From: Candidatus Izemoplasma sp.
GTDB lineage: Bacteria > Bacillota_I > Bacilli_A > Izemoplasmatales > Izemoplasmataceae
Length of the DNA stretch: 64,000 nt
Assembly (NCBI GenBank): GCA_036172455.1
Contig: JAXKVY010000001.1
Location: forward strand, 186,001 to 250,000
Reading direction: 5' to 3'
Shown here: positions 35,127-44,857 of the stretch, piece after piece
Layout of the letters: each line of letters opens with the position of its first letter
Position numbering within the stretch: the stretch's first letter is position 1
The notes under the pieces: generated by a model
Databases searched by the model: none
What the model was told of the DNA's origin: nothing
Seen by the model: the letters and a program-made list of their open reading frames with translations, nothing else
Position numbers and translations under genes: made by a program

Positions 35127-37636
35127 TTGATGTTACTGCGATTGACGAGTTCTAATGTATTGAGTTCACCTGACTGAACAAGATCAATAAATATTTTAAC
35201 ATAATCCGGATCAAATTGTGTACCTGCATTCCGCTTTAATTCATAGATAGCTTGTTCTAAGGATAGACCTTCACGGTAAGGACGATTGGTTGTCATCGCA
35301 TCAAATGAATCGGCAATGGTAATAATGCGCCCTAGTTCTGGAATATTATTTCCTTTAATTCCCCGCGGATACCCTTTACCATCATAACGTTCATGATGGC
35401 TAATGACAATTGGTACGATATCAATTAAGTTTGGAATATGTTTAATAATGTTAATCGACTGAACAACATGGCCTTTCATAATTTCATATTCTTCATCTGT
35501 TAATACATCTGGCTTAGAAAGGACTTTTTCAGGGATACCGACTTTACCGATATCATGCAGTAATCCAGCATTATAGATTTTGTTTACATCACTATCAGAA
35601 AAATCCAGTTTATTTGCAAGAAGTTGCGACATCAGGGCAACATTTTTACTGTGCCCATACGTATAATGATCTTTTGCATCAATCGTAGCTGCCAAAGCAT
35701 AAATACTTGAGACAAAAGCGTCTTGAATCTTTTCATGAACACCTGACTCTTCAACCACATCATTGTCCTTTTCTTGGTAAACAAAGACTTTATTTCGACC
35801 AGACTTTTTTGCTAAACGCAATGCCTGGTTAGCGTTTGCTATTAATTCATTTAACGTACTCCCATGAGGAGGATAGACACTTAATCCCACACTAACAGTT
35901 AAGAACTCACGAATATCACTTGATAATAAGAATTGTTCTTCTATGGTTTCACGAATTTTATCTGAAAGATTTAAAGCTTGTTTTTTGGTTAAATTCACCA
36001 TAACAACCACAAATTCTTCGCCACCAAACCGAACCTTCATAAATTCATTTGGAACTACCTCATTGATGATGGATGTGATCCGCTTTATGGCTCTATCCCC
36101 ATTCGCATGGCCATAAAGTTCATTGTAAATCGCAAATTGATCAATATCAATAATTGCCAAAGCAAAAGTGTTATAGTGTTCTTCTTTAACCCATTTGCTA
36201 ACTGTATCTTGAAAATAACGATGGTTATAAAACTTCGTTAACTCATCTGTTATTGACTGTTTCTTAATTGCTTCAATGGTCTTTGCATTCTCGATAATTG
36301 CCGCAGCGTTATTAATAATTGTTTGAAGAAAGTTTGTTTCCTCAATACTATAAGGATTTTCATCAGCGCGTTCTGCGATAACAACAAGGCCAACCAATTC
36401 ATCTTGATATCGAATTGGTGCAATAATTTCTGTGTGCATTGCATCAATAATTTCACGTTCACGTTTCCAAATACCTTTAAACATAACATGGGAATGTATC
36501 TGTGATTTGAGTAAAATATCATTCCCATTTTTAAACCATTTTACGATAGGGTGATTAAACGCTAATTGAATATCTTTATCTTTGGACTGTTCACTCGTTT
36601 GATGTAAATAATACCCCTTCCTATTTTGAAGTATTAAATACACTTCTTTTGAATTAATGGCTTTTTGAATAGCGTTAATAAGTGTTGCGCCAATCTTATC
36701 CAGGTCAAGTGATGTACTAATCAAATCACTAAACTCTTTCAACGCAGCATTCATATCTATTGTATTACGGTAAAAAATTCGTTTTGATAATTTCACTAAT
36801 CCATTTCTGATTGGCTCTAAAATTAAAAAGAACGGCATCATGATAAAAATCAGTGAAATCGTTGATTCTACTTCAACATACGCTCGAATAAACTGTTCTG
36901 CATATAAAATAATCAGTGCATATGTAAAATACAGTAAAATACTGGTAAATGAAAACGATAACCCGCGTTTGACAATTAAGTTGATTTCTAAAAACTTATT
37001 TCGATAAATCGAATACATAATTAATATCGCGTTAACGGTATTGAATAAGATATCCACGCCATAGGCACCAATATCGGGTGATATATTTAAAGCACCACCG
37101 ATAATAACTAAAACAAGCCCCAGCAAAACCAATCTAATCCGTTTCAAAGATATTTCTTTTTGAATCGATTTTTTAATAATTACAATTAATGCAAGAGAAC
37201 TATAAAATAAGCCTATCACAGCAAATACATAAGCCGCAAATCCTGGTGTATAATTAAAGACACCATTAACATATGTTGCGTCAGTCACCACATATTCGGC
37301 AAAAGACAAGTACACCATAACAATACTTATGAGATAGCCATATACCACTATTTTCTTGGTCCGATAATCCCCCGCTAATATATAACTAAATCGTAATAAT
37401 AATACCGGAACAAAGACAAACCCAATCTGAAGTATTTTATTCCAAAATAGGCTGGATGGTGGCACATTGGTTTTCATGAGAAAAGAACCAATTGACCAAA
37501 ACATCATCGCTATAATATAACCAACAAAAGATCGTGACAATTTGGTTTGGTTCGAACTTAGAATTATGATTAAAATAATTGCATATAATATAAATGATAT
37601 TAAAGGAATTATATTGTACTGTGTTAATTCTATCAT
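35123..37636 (-). CDS. Membrane sensor with GAF, GGDEF and HD-GYP domains (cyclic-di-GMP turnover)
   Basis: An 837-residue protein. Residues ~1-275 hold about nine membrane helices like the N-terminal 7TM region of some histidine kinases. A GAF-like domain follows (~300-440), then GGDEF with an intact RFGGEEF active-site motif (no RxxD inhibitory site before it). The HD-GYP domain (~640-830) has HDIGKVG, HHERYDGKGYP and DSFDAMTTNRPYR. It carries motifs for both making and degrading c-di-GMP in one protein. It may act as a sensor-controlled switch. It follows a GH3-like gene by ~50 nt on the same strand, with AAGGAGTG as ribosome site. Confidence 0.93.
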   Translation of the reverse strand: MIELTQYNIIPLISFILYAIILIIILSSNQTKLSRSFVGYIIAMMFWSIGSFLMKTNVPPSSLFWNKILQIGFVFVPVLLLRFSYILAGDYRTKKIVVYGYLISIVMVYLSFAEYVVTDATYVNGVFNYTPGFAAYVFAVIGLFYSSLALIVIIKKSIQKEISLKRIRLVLLGLVLVIIGGALNISPDIGAYGVDILFNTVNAILIMYSIYRNKFLEINLIVKRGLSFSFTSILLYFTYALIILYAEQFIRAYVEVESTISLIFIMMPFFLILEPIRNGLVKLSKRIFYRNTIDMNAALKEFSDLISTSLDLDKIGATLINAIQKAINSKEVYLILQNRKGYYLHQTSEQSKDKDIQLAFNHPIVKWFKNGNDILLKSQIHSHVMFKGIWKREREIIDAMHTEIIAPIRYQDELVGLVVIAERADENPYSIEETNFLQTIINNAAAIIENAKTIEAIKKQSITDELTKFYNHRYFQDTVSKWVKEEHYNTFALAIIDIDQFAIYNELYGHANGDRAIKRITSIINEVVPNEFMKVRFGGEEFVVVMVNLTKKQALNLSDKIRETIEEQFLLSSDIREFLTVSVGLSVYPPHGSTLNELIANANQALRLAKKSGRNKVFVYQEKDNDVVEESGVHEKIQDAFVSSIYALAATIDAKDHYTYGHSKNVALMSQLLANKLDFSDSDVNKIYNAGLLHDIGKVGIPEKVLSKPDVLTDEEYEIMKGHVVQSINIIKHIPNLIDIVPIVISHHERYDGKGYPRGIKGNNIPELGRIITIADSFDAMTTNRPYREGLSLEQAIYELKRNAGTQFDPDYVKIFIDLVQSGELNTLELVNRSNIK

Positions 37637-37686
37637 CGTAACACTCCTTGAAGTGAATTTTATCCTTCATATCCCCTTATTTCATC

Positions 37687-39243
37687 TTATAACATTGCTT
37701 CAATAGTCTCCTTCTCTGGATTCATTATCTTCGGATAATATCCTTTTTGTTCCTTGAATGAAGCAAATGAATTGTTTTTTAGTCGCGTAATTTTTAATGG
37801 ATCATACCCTAACATTTCATGCACATCCTGATAATCAGAATCTAATTGTTTCAATTCATGATTAATCTTTTCCTTAATCAGTTTGTCACTTACAACACCT
37901 TTCACTTCTAAATATAAATGAATGATGGGCTTGTTATTTATATATTCCTTATTTGCGATATAATGTAATATATCAAGTTGAGATAATTTAATCGCGTCCC
38001 CAATAACTTGTTTTGTCAACCGTGTGAAACCAGCTAAATCGATAATATTATGAACTCTGTCTAAATAAATGACCTGTGGTAAGTTAACACCATCTTCTTT
38101 ATTCTTTAATCCAACACACTTCATAATGTCACCGATACGATATCGCACAAATGCACCACCACGTAATTTTGTGATAACCAGTTCGTATACTTCGTTGGGT
38201 TTTATTTCATCTAGCAACACAGTACTTGGCTTATATCCAGGTGTGTTTTCTTCTTTTTTTATTTCCTTTTCAGGAATAAATTCTAAAAAGTTTACATCAG
38301 GGAAAAATGTCATGCCATTACGACTCCATGTTTCTGTGGCTACCGCAGCAGATTCAGTCCCACCAAATATTTCAAGTGGTGTAATACCAAACAAGTGTTC
38401 AATGCGCTCTTTATATGTCGCAGAATCTGTTCCCCCGCACACAATACCTTTAAACTCAAATAAATCTTTTGGTAACAACGGTTTTTTCTTAATTTTTTTC
38501 TTATAAAGTGCTTTGATAAGCTTAATCGCTTGCTTGACATTGGCTGGCCAAATCATACCTGATTTTCCTGAATCATTGGCAAATGATTCTCCAATTTTAA
38601 CGAGTACACTACTTACGCCATAAAATAAGTCAGCGCCATGTTTAATCGCTAACTTAAACCCTTCAACATTACGTTCTTTAAAACTAAGTTGTTCTGCCCG
38701 CTCGGTATCTGGTAGATAGTCAAAATCAATCTCGTTTTTCAAGATATATGGCGCGTACCCTGTTAAATACGGGCGTGGTGCCATGCCGTATAAAAACTTG
38801 TCATGATTTCTCAAAGTAAAGTGTCCTCTTGATTTACTTGTCGAGAGAATCAAACTTGATAAAAACATTTTCGTGTTTTCTTCTACCATTGTTTTTGAGT
38901 ATGGGGCGAGTTTAATTGGTTTGTCTCCTCCTTTCCAAGTGGTTTGAACCCAATGTAATGGTTCACTTGGTAATGCTTCATTTTGTTTATTGAGTAAAAT
39001 GTCTGCATAATCATCGTATGTTGTTAGTGGTACTTTTTTACGAAAATCTTCAATCGACTTAATTGATTGATTATTAAAAATCTTTCTTCCTAGTTCAGAA
39101 TCATTTAACAGTTCAATTTGTTCTAACAATAAACGCTTTTGAATTGTCATAAATTCTTTGATGTCAAGATCTAAAAAACCTAGATAAGTATCCCATATTT
39201 TATTGTATTCTTCATCATGTAACATGTCGCGTAAGTTTTTCAT
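37687..39243 (-). CDS. GH3-family adenylate-forming enzyme
   Basis: The 518-residue protein resembles plant/bacterial GH3 acyl-acid-amido synthetases: PLTTYDDY near residue 73, a Thr-rich ATP-binding stretch, GGTESAAVATETW in the place of the ATP/acyl motif, and GAFVRYRIGDIMK, the YRxGD motif. GH3 enzymes activate carboxylic acids as acyl-AMP and join them to amino acids. The bacterial substrates are mostly unknown. It sits between a membrane methyltransferase and the c-di-GMP regulator. Confidence 0.85.
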   Translation of the reverse strand: MKNLRDMLHDEEYNKIWDTYLGFLDLDIKEFMTIQKRLLLEQIELLNDSELGRKIFNNQSIKSIEDFRKKVPLTTYDDYADILLNKQNEALPSEPLHWVQTTWKGGDKPIKLAPYSKTMVEENTKMFLSSLILSTSKSRGHFTLRNHDKFLYGMAPRPYLTGYAPYILKNEIDFDYLPDTERAEQLSFKERNVEGFKLAIKHGADLFYGVSSVLVKIGESFANDSGKSGMIWPANVKQAIKLIKALYKKKIKKKPLLPKDLFEFKGIVCGGTDSATYKERIEHLFGITPLEIFGGTESAAVATETWSRNGMTFFPDVNFLEFIPEKEIKKEENTPGYKPSTVLLDEIKPNEVYELVITKLRGGAFVRYRIGDIMKCVGLKNKEDGVNLPQVIYLDRVHNIIDLAGFTRLTKQVIGDAIKLSQLDILHYIANKEYINNKPIIHLYLEVKGVVSDKLIKEKINHELKQLDSDYQDVHEMLGYDPLKITRLKNNSFASFKEQKGYYPKIMNPEKETIEAML

Positions 39244-39260
39244 GCTTCCTCCAGTATTTT

Positions 39261-39809
39261 TTATTGATTTTTAAATTTTATGATACTCTTAAACGATGGA
39301 ATAATCATTGGTGTTTCTTTTTTATACCGATTATACTCTGTAAAAATCTTTTCTAAAATCATTTTTTCTTGAATAATGACATAACATATATTAATAGCTG
39401 TCCATACTAACCCTGCCGCGAGCAAATATAAATTCGCATAATATAATGCTGTTAAGAGAAAAATGATAAGTAGCCAAATCACACCGGGATGTCTGACAAG
39501 AGCATAAGTGCCTGTTGTCACTAAACGATGTTCTGGATCTGCTTGATATGTTTTTACACCAACTTCTATCACGATAGAATACATCAATACACCCATAAAG
39601 AAAATAATCATTATCAAGATAATGGGTAAATATATGAAACTATTATCAAACATGTAATTATACTGTAGCAAATCAATAAAGGCATAAATGATTGATCCTA
39701 AGCCGAAAACCAGCATAAAATACTTACTTACATGCCGGCTGTGTAAAGAACATATATCAAACAATAACAAGAATATAAACCCTAATATTCCGATCAGTAT
39801 TGCGTCCAT
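39261..39809 (-). CDS. ICMT/phospholipid-methyltransferase-like membrane protein
   Basis: A 182-residue protein with about five membrane helices. HRLVTTGTYALVRHPGV and the later IIQEKMILEKIF have the ICMT/PEMT pattern (RHP...EE-type), which binds SAM at the membrane face. Substrate unknown: isoprenoid-linked, fatty or phospholipid methylation are options. AAGAGGTGG is the ribosome site; it is the first gene ahead of the GH3-like gene. Confidence 0.78.
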   Translation of the reverse strand: MDAILIGILGFIFLLLFDICSLHSRHVSKYFMLVFGLGSIIYAFIDLLQYNYMFDNSFIYLPIILIMIIFFMGVLMYSIVIEVGVKTYQADPEHRLVTTGTYALVRHPGVIWLLIIFLLTALYYANLYLLAAGLVWTAINICYVIIQEKMILEKIFTEYNRYKKETPMIIPSFKSIIKFKNQ

Positions 39810-39880
39810 AAGCCACCTCTTTCAGAAAACTATTTTTAACTATTATTAATACTATAAACGATGTTTAATAAAAAGAAAAC

Positions 39881-39892
39881 GTCATATATGAC
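39881..39892. repeat. 12-bp palindrome GTCATATATGAC
   Basis: A perfect palindrome upstream of the ICMT-like gene, in the divergent region before buk. It uses the same GTCA/TGAC blocks as the TetR operators but in a different arrangement. It may be an operator; there is no further evidence. Confidence 0.35.
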
Positions 39893-39979
39893 CCATTTTT
39901 ATATTTTAGCAGATAAAAGTGTCACTAAATGGCTTAACTAAGAGATTATTAAAGAATTCAAATTTTTCCAAGATATTGG

Positions 39980-40008
39980 TTGTAGTGAAAACGCTATCAT
40001 GTTATAAT
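39980..40008 (+). promoter_or_regulatory. buk operon promoter with a perfect cre site in its spacer
   Basis: TTGTAG (39980-39985), 17 nt, TATAAT (40003-40008). The spacer begins with TGAAAACGCTATCA (39986-39999), which matches the CcpA consensus TGWNANCGNTNWCA at every defined base. Bound CcpA would sit between -35 and -10 and repress. Confidence 0.85.
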
Positions 40009-40046
40009 GTATTCGTGAAATTAAACCAGAGTTCAAGGAGGACACT

Positions 40047-41117
40047 ATGACGTATAAAATTTTAACAATTAACCCTGGTTCAACATCAACAAAAATAGCA
40101 ATTTTTGAAGATGATAAGAACATATTTAGCAAAACAATCAGACATAAAACTGAGGACATCGCTAAGTTCCAATCTATTTTTGATCAATTTGATTTTCGGA
40201 AGTCAGCTATTCTTGATGCACTTAAGGAATCTCCTTATGACTTAGAATCCTTTGATGCGATCACTGGTCGCGGAGGTATGTTAAAGCCGATTGAAGGTGG
40301 AACTTACCGTGTTAACGACCATATGATATCCTATATGAAGCGCGCTCCCAGAGGAGAACATGCTTCCAACTTAGGGTGTGTTATTGCTAAAGAATTAGCA
40401 GATAAGATTGATGTACCCTCATTTATTGTCGATCCTGTCGCAGTCGATGAAATGGAGAATATTGCACGCTTCACTGGTATGCCTGAAATTAAACGACAAA
40501 GTTTATTTCATGCCTTAAATCAAAAAGCTGTCGCGTTACGTGCGGCCAGTGATCTTAATAAATCATACCACTCACTTAATTTAATTGTTGCACATTTAGG
40601 TGGAGGGATTAGTGTTGGCGTCCACAAGGCAGGTCGCGTGATTGATGTTAATAATGCACTTGATGGGGACGGTCCAATGTCACCTGAACGCAGTGGGAGT
40701 GTGCCTATTGGTCCATTATACAAAATGGCTATGAGTGGGAAATATACCCTTAGTGAAATGAAACGGAAAAATTATGGCAAAGGCGGTCTTGTCGCTTACT
40801 TAGGAACAAATGATGGCTATGAAATAGAACAGCGTATAAAAAATGGTGATGAAGAAGCCAAGTTTATGGTTGATGTTATGTGTTACCAAATAGCCAAAGA
40901 AATTGGCGCTGATGCAACGGTATTAAAAGGGAAAGTTGATGCCATTGTATTGACAGGTGGATTAGCATATGATACATATATAGTTGAACAGATTAAAGCG
41001 CGTGTTGCGTTTATCGCAGATGTCTTGGTTTATCCTGGTGAGGATGAAATGGAGTCACTTGCCTTAGGGACGTTACGCGTATTAAGAAATGAAGAATCAT
41101 ATAAAATATATCAATAG
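40047..41117 (+). CDS. buk: Butyrate (branched-chain acyl) kinase
   Basis: The 356-residue ASKHA-family kinase starts ILTINPGSTSTKIAIFEDD, and has GRGGMLKPIEGGTY, HLGGGISVGVHK and LTGGLAYD, all typical of butyrate kinase. It makes ATP from butyryl (or isobutyryl/isovaleryl) phosphate. AAGGAGGACACT is the ribosome site. The ptb gene follows after 8 nt, the reverse of the ptb-buk order common in clostridia. Chain-length preference cannot be read from sequence; the ilvE nearby makes branched-chain acids plausible. Confidence 0.94.
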   Translation: MTYKILTINPGSTSTKIAIFEDDKNIFSKTIRHKTEDIAKFQSIFDQFDFRKSAILDALKESPYDLESFDAITGRGGMLKPIEGGTYRVNDHMISYMKRAPRGEHASNLGCVIAKELADKIDVPSFIVDPVAVDEMENIARFTGMPEIKRQSLFHALNQKAVALRAASDLNKSYHSLNLIVAHLGGGISVGVHKAGRVIDVNNALDGDGPMSPERSGSVPIGPLYKMAMSGKYTLSEMKRKNYGKGGLVAYLGTNDGYEIEQRIKNGDEEAKFMVDVMCYQIAKEIGADATVLKGKVDAIVLTGGLAYDTYIVEQIKARVAFIADVLVYPGEDEMESLALGTLRVLRNEESYKIYQ

Positions 41118-41125
41118 GAGGCATA

Positions 41126-42025
41126 ATGAAAACAATTAATGATATTGTTAACAAAGCAAAGGCAATTCCTACACAAACATTAGTTGTCGCTGTCGCAGAT
41201 GACTCACATGTCCTTGAAGCTGTTGAAATGGCCCGTAAAGACAATATTGTAAATGCTATTTTAGTGGGGGACAAATCGAATATTGAAGCAATTGCTAAAA
41301 CATTAGATATCGATTTATCTCATTATGACATTATTAATGAGTCGGATCACGAATTAGCCTGTCAAATAGCTGTTAAAGAAGTTCACGACAACGCCAATTA
41401 TTTTCTAATGAAAGGTTTAGTCAGTACCAGTACCATTTTAAGCCAAGCACTAAATAAAGACTATGGACTAAGAACAAAGAACCGCATATCACATGTTAGT
41501 GTTATGGAAGTCTCAACCCATGATAAACTCATCTTTATGAGTGATGGCGCAATGAATATTGCCCCAAATCTTGATGAAAAACGACAAATCATTGAAAATA
41601 GTGTTGTGATTGCTAGAGCCATTGGAATTGATTACCCTAAAGTTGGTGTGATTGGAGCGGTTGAGAAATTTAATCCAAAGATGGAAGCTACGATTCATGC
41701 GAAAGAGTTAGTTGACCTCAATACATCTGGTACAATTAAACACTGTCGTGTTTCGGGACCCTACGCAATTGATAATGCAATTAATAAAGAAGCCGCGGTA
41801 CACAAAGGCATCACACACCCAGATGCAGGCGAGATTGATATCTTACTAATGCCCCGTATCGAAGCGGGTAATGTTTTTTACAAAACAATGATGTTTCTCG
41901 CAAATGCAAAAAGTGCCAGTGTCATCGCAGGCGCTAGCAAACCAATCGTTTTAACATCACGTGCAGACTCAACTATGAGTAAATACTATTCTATTGCACT
42001 TGGTGCACTTGTCGCTCATTTTTAG
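41126..42025 (+). CDS. ptb: Phosphate butyryltransferase
   Basis: A 299-residue PTA/PTB-family enzyme: VLVGDKSNIEAIA-like start region, FLMKGLVSTSTILSQAL, SDGAMNIAPNL and AGASKPIVLTSRADS are family landmarks. It converts butyryl-CoA and phosphate to butyryl-phosphate for the kinase upstream. GGAGGCATA is the ribosome site. Second gene of buk-ptb-pckA. Confidence 0.94.
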   Translation: MKTINDIVNKAKAIPTQTLVVAVADDSHVLEAVEMARKDNIVNAILVGDKSNIEAIAKTLDIDLSHYDIINESDHELACQIAVKEVHDNANYFLMKGLVSTSTILSQALNKDYGLRTKNRISHVSVMEVSTHDKLIFMSDGAMNIAPNLDEKRQIIENSVVIARAIGIDYPKVGVIGAVEKFNPKMEATIHAKELVDLNTSGTIKHCRVSGPYAIDNAINKEAAVHKGITHPDAGEIDILLMPRIEAGNVFYKTMMFLANAKSASVIAGASKPIVLTSRADSTMSKYYSIALGALVAHF

Positions 42026-42033
42026 GAGGAATT

Positions 42034-43662
42034 ATGGCAACCATCAATCATCACACAGTCAACTCAATATCTACAGACAATTCACATCTTTTTTCAAAAA
42101 TACGCACCACTATTGAAACTGCATTTTATAGAAACAACGTTAAACGCATCACGTCTATTAATGAAGCTTATGACCTTGCAAAAAATGCACCAGGGACGAT
42201 TGTTACAGATTTGCCAATCTACCGAGCAAGTGATTTAGGACTTCAAAATGATGCAAAAGTACTCATTTTTAATGATGGTATTATTACAGGACGTCAAGCC
42301 CATGTTAGACGTTTGATCAACCGTTCAAATAGAGAAAAATATTCAGATGTTTTAAAAAATGCAATCTTTAACTCTCGTAAAAAAACAATGTATCATGCAA
42401 CGGCATATATTGGCCTTCATGAAGATTTTATGGTAAAAGCTCATCTCCTTATTCCTGAAGGCTATGAAAATACCTTATATTCATGGATGTTAAACTTCCA
42501 GTATGAAAATCCAATGACTGAAAAAATGTATCAAAACTCGAAGAAAATGGATGAAGGTGACATCTTCTTATACTCTGACCCTGATGAGTTTATTGACAAA
42601 TTCCCAACTGGATTAAGTTTATTTGATCATACGAACAACTGTGGGGCATTACTCGGGTTACGCTATTTTGGTGAACACAAAAAAGCTACCTTAACAATGG
42701 GGTGGAGCGTCGCATCACGTAATGGATACACAGCTTGTCATGGCGGACAAAAGCGATTCAATCTAGATAATGACAAAACATATATTGCCGGGGTTTTTGG
42801 CTTGAGTGGAAGCGGAAAATCAACCATTACCCATTCACGCCATAACGGTAAATTTGATATTACTGTCTTGCATGATGATGCCTTTATTATTTCTAATGAA
42901 GATGGATCAAGTATATCAATGGAACCATCGTATTTTGATAAAGTGCAAGACTATCCTACAAACTCACCTGATAATAAATATCTATTAACAATGCAAAATG
43001 TCGGCGCAACCCATGATGAAAACCACCGAATTGTCCCAATTACAGAAGATATCAGAAACAATAATGGACGTGCATTAAAATCTAAATATTGGACAATGGA
43101 GCGTGCCTACAAGTTTGATAACAAAGTTGATGCTATCTTTTGGATTATGAAAGATGATTCATTGCCACCTATCTTAAAAATCAACTCAAGTATACTTGCG
43201 AGTACACTGGGGGCAACATTGGCAACAAAACGCTCTACTGCTGAAGAGGGGGTAGATGCATCGAAACTTGTTATTGAACCTTATGCAAATCCGTTTAGGT
43301 TATACCCACTACGTAACGATTATTTAAAATTTAAAGATTTATTTGAAAACCGTGACGTAACATGCTATGTCATTAATACAGGATCATTCTTAAACAAAAA
43401 TATAACCCCTAAAATAACCTTAGGGATTATTGATAATATCGTAATGGATAACACGCAATTTAAACCTTTTTCCAATTTAAATGCGATTGAGTATGCATCT
43501 ATTGAGGACTATGAACCTGATTTTTCAAGTGAGAAATACATCAACTTATTTAAAGAGCGTATGCAATCTCGTATTGATTTTATTGAACATCTGTACAACC
43601 AAGATATTTTACCAGATGAAGCGAAACAAAGCATTCAAGAGATTATTAATCAGTTATCCTAA
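42034..43662 (+). CDS. pckA: Divergent ATP-type phosphoenolpyruvate carboxykinase
   Basis: The 542-residue protein has the PEPCK kinase motif GLSGSGKST and kinase-2 Asp pair HDDA, plus CYVINTG near the C terminus, and the length of ATP-dependent PEPCKs. Several usual blocks differ: the TENTRxxYPI and FSACFGAPF segments are not recognisable, and the lid region reads ILASTLGATLATKRSTAEEG. It should interconvert oxaloacetate and PEP with ATP/ADP; in fermenters it can run toward ATP. It is 8 nt after ptb with an AGGAGG site. Family assignment is firm; activity is less so. Confidence 0.82.
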   Translation: MATINHHTVNSISTDNSHLFSKIRTTIETAFYRNNVKRITSINEAYDLAKNAPGTIVTDLPIYRASDLGLQNDAKVLIFNDGIITGRQAHVRRLINRSNREKYSDVLKNAIFNSRKKTMYHATAYIGLHEDFMVKAHLLIPEGYENTLYSWMLNFQYENPMTEKMYQNSKKMDEGDIFLYSDPDEFIDKFPTGLSLFDHTNNCGALLGLRYFGEHKKATLTMGWSVASRNGYTACHGGQKRFNLDNDKTYIAGVFGLSGSGKSTITHSRHNGKFDITVLHDDAFIISNEDGSSISMEPSYFDKVQDYPTNSPDNKYLLTMQNVGATHDENHRIVPITEDIRNNNGRALKSKYWTMERAYKFDNKVDAIFWIMKDDSLPPILKINSSILASTLGATLATKRSTAEEGVDASKLVIEPYANPFRLYPLRNDYLKFKDLFENRDVTCYVINTGSFLNKNITPKITLGIIDNIVMDNTQFKPFSNLNAIEYASIEDYEPDFSSEKYINLFKERMQSRIDFIEHLYNQDILPDEAKQSIQEIINQLS

Positions 43663-43663
43663 A

Positions 43664-43697
43664 AAATAAACGTCTAGTATAAACTAGACGTTTTTAT
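43664..43697. terminator. Bidirectional terminator after the buk-ptb-pckA operon
   Basis: AAACGTCTAG pairs with CTAGACGTTT around a short loop, with A and T tracts at both sides. It serves the convergent gene as well. Confidence 0.88.
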
Positions 43698-43698
43698 A

Positions 43699-44703
43699 TT
43701 AACTTGACTTCACTTCATTCCATCCGATTAAAACAGCTTCGTATTTTAGGTCTAAGTTAAGACTATGAACACCTGAAGCAAAGTCTATTTTAATGCGTTT
43801 TTTCATCACTTTCCAATCTGAAATTATGCCATCAACACAATATTTCTTAATATTCTGTGCGGTTGGTTCTAATGGCTTTGCTTTCTTATCTTCATCGTTT
43901 GGATTAGATACGCTAAACCCATTAATGACTGGCTTGGTAAAAATCAATACCCCATCAGCTACTTGAATCGGATCAAAATGGGTATTTTCTGGATGACCTT
44001 CTTTGACCGTAAAACGAGCGACTTTAAACGCAAGTACATCCGTATTACTCAACACATCATCAATGACACTATTACGCATAATCACTTCTTTAATAAAGCC
44101 GGGTGTTAACGAATTATAGTCATCTATATACTGTTCATAAACTATATCAGTATCCGTCTTCACTTCGACATCTTCTATCGTGATTTCATTATTATTAATA
44201 TGAATTTTAATGGGACGAACCATATATTCTTTATCTTTTTCAAAAGTTTTTCCTTTAGCTTCTAGGATATCTATAATAGGCTCGATTTCTTCTCTAAACA
44301 TTGTAAGTGATAGTGTGATAACTTCGCCATTTCCTTTGATGATAATGCCGTGTTCTGTTAAATTAAATGACGTAATATCGTCATAAGGAATCACAGCAAA
44401 TGTCTTTTTACCCGTGCGTTGAATGAGTTCATTTGGCGTGACAATAATCGCTTCGTACTCCGTTTTTTTATTTAAACCCAGTGGAATTAAAACCAATACG
44501 AACAACCCAAACACAATATAAATAAAATCGAGTTGAAAGAGAACGTCATTTTCTCCTAATACAAACAACGTCAGTAAAATTACAAACAGAAAAACCCCTA
44601 CTTTAAGTGTATGGTTACGCTTTATATTGGCATCGTAAATCGCGTACTCATCCAGTGTAATATGATACTTGTTCTCTAACACTTCTTTTATTTTATCAAT
44701 CAT
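43699..44703 (-). CDS. Hypothetical membrane protein with PH-like domain
   Basis: A 334-residue protein with two adjacent membrane helices at ~33-78 and a following PH-like beta segment (EAIIVTPNELIQRTGKKTF, IPYDDITSFNLTEHGI). The C-terminal ~180 residues do not match a family I know. The ATG at 44703 follows AGGTGGTG; the open frame upstream to 44760 has no ribosome site. Monocistronic and convergent with the buk operon. Confidence 0.6.
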   Translation of the reverse strand: MIDKIKEVLENKYHITLDEYAIYDANIKRNHTLKVGVFLFVILLTLFVLGENDVLFQLDFIYIVFGLFVLVLIPLGLNKKTEYEAIIVTPNELIQRTGKKTFAVIPYDDITSFNLTEHGIIIKGNGEVITLSLTMFREEIEPIIDILEAKGKTFEKDKEYMVRPIKIHINNNEITIEDVEVKTDTDIVYEQYIDDYNSLTPGFIKEVIMRNSVIDDVLSNTDVLAFKVARFTVKEGHPENTHFDPIQVADGVLIFTKPVINGFSVSNPNDEDKKAKPLEPTAQNIKKYCVDGIISDWKVMKKRIKIDFASGVHSLNLDLKYEAVLIGWNEVKSS

Positions 44704-44857
44704 TATAACACCACCTACATTTATCATATCACAGTTTAAAATAAAAACAAATAAGAACATACTTTTTTATACAAAATTAACCGGTTTTTAATGGGAATCA
44801 TCATGAAAAAATGGTATAATATATTAAGTATATTGATTCTAAGAAAGGTGATATTAT

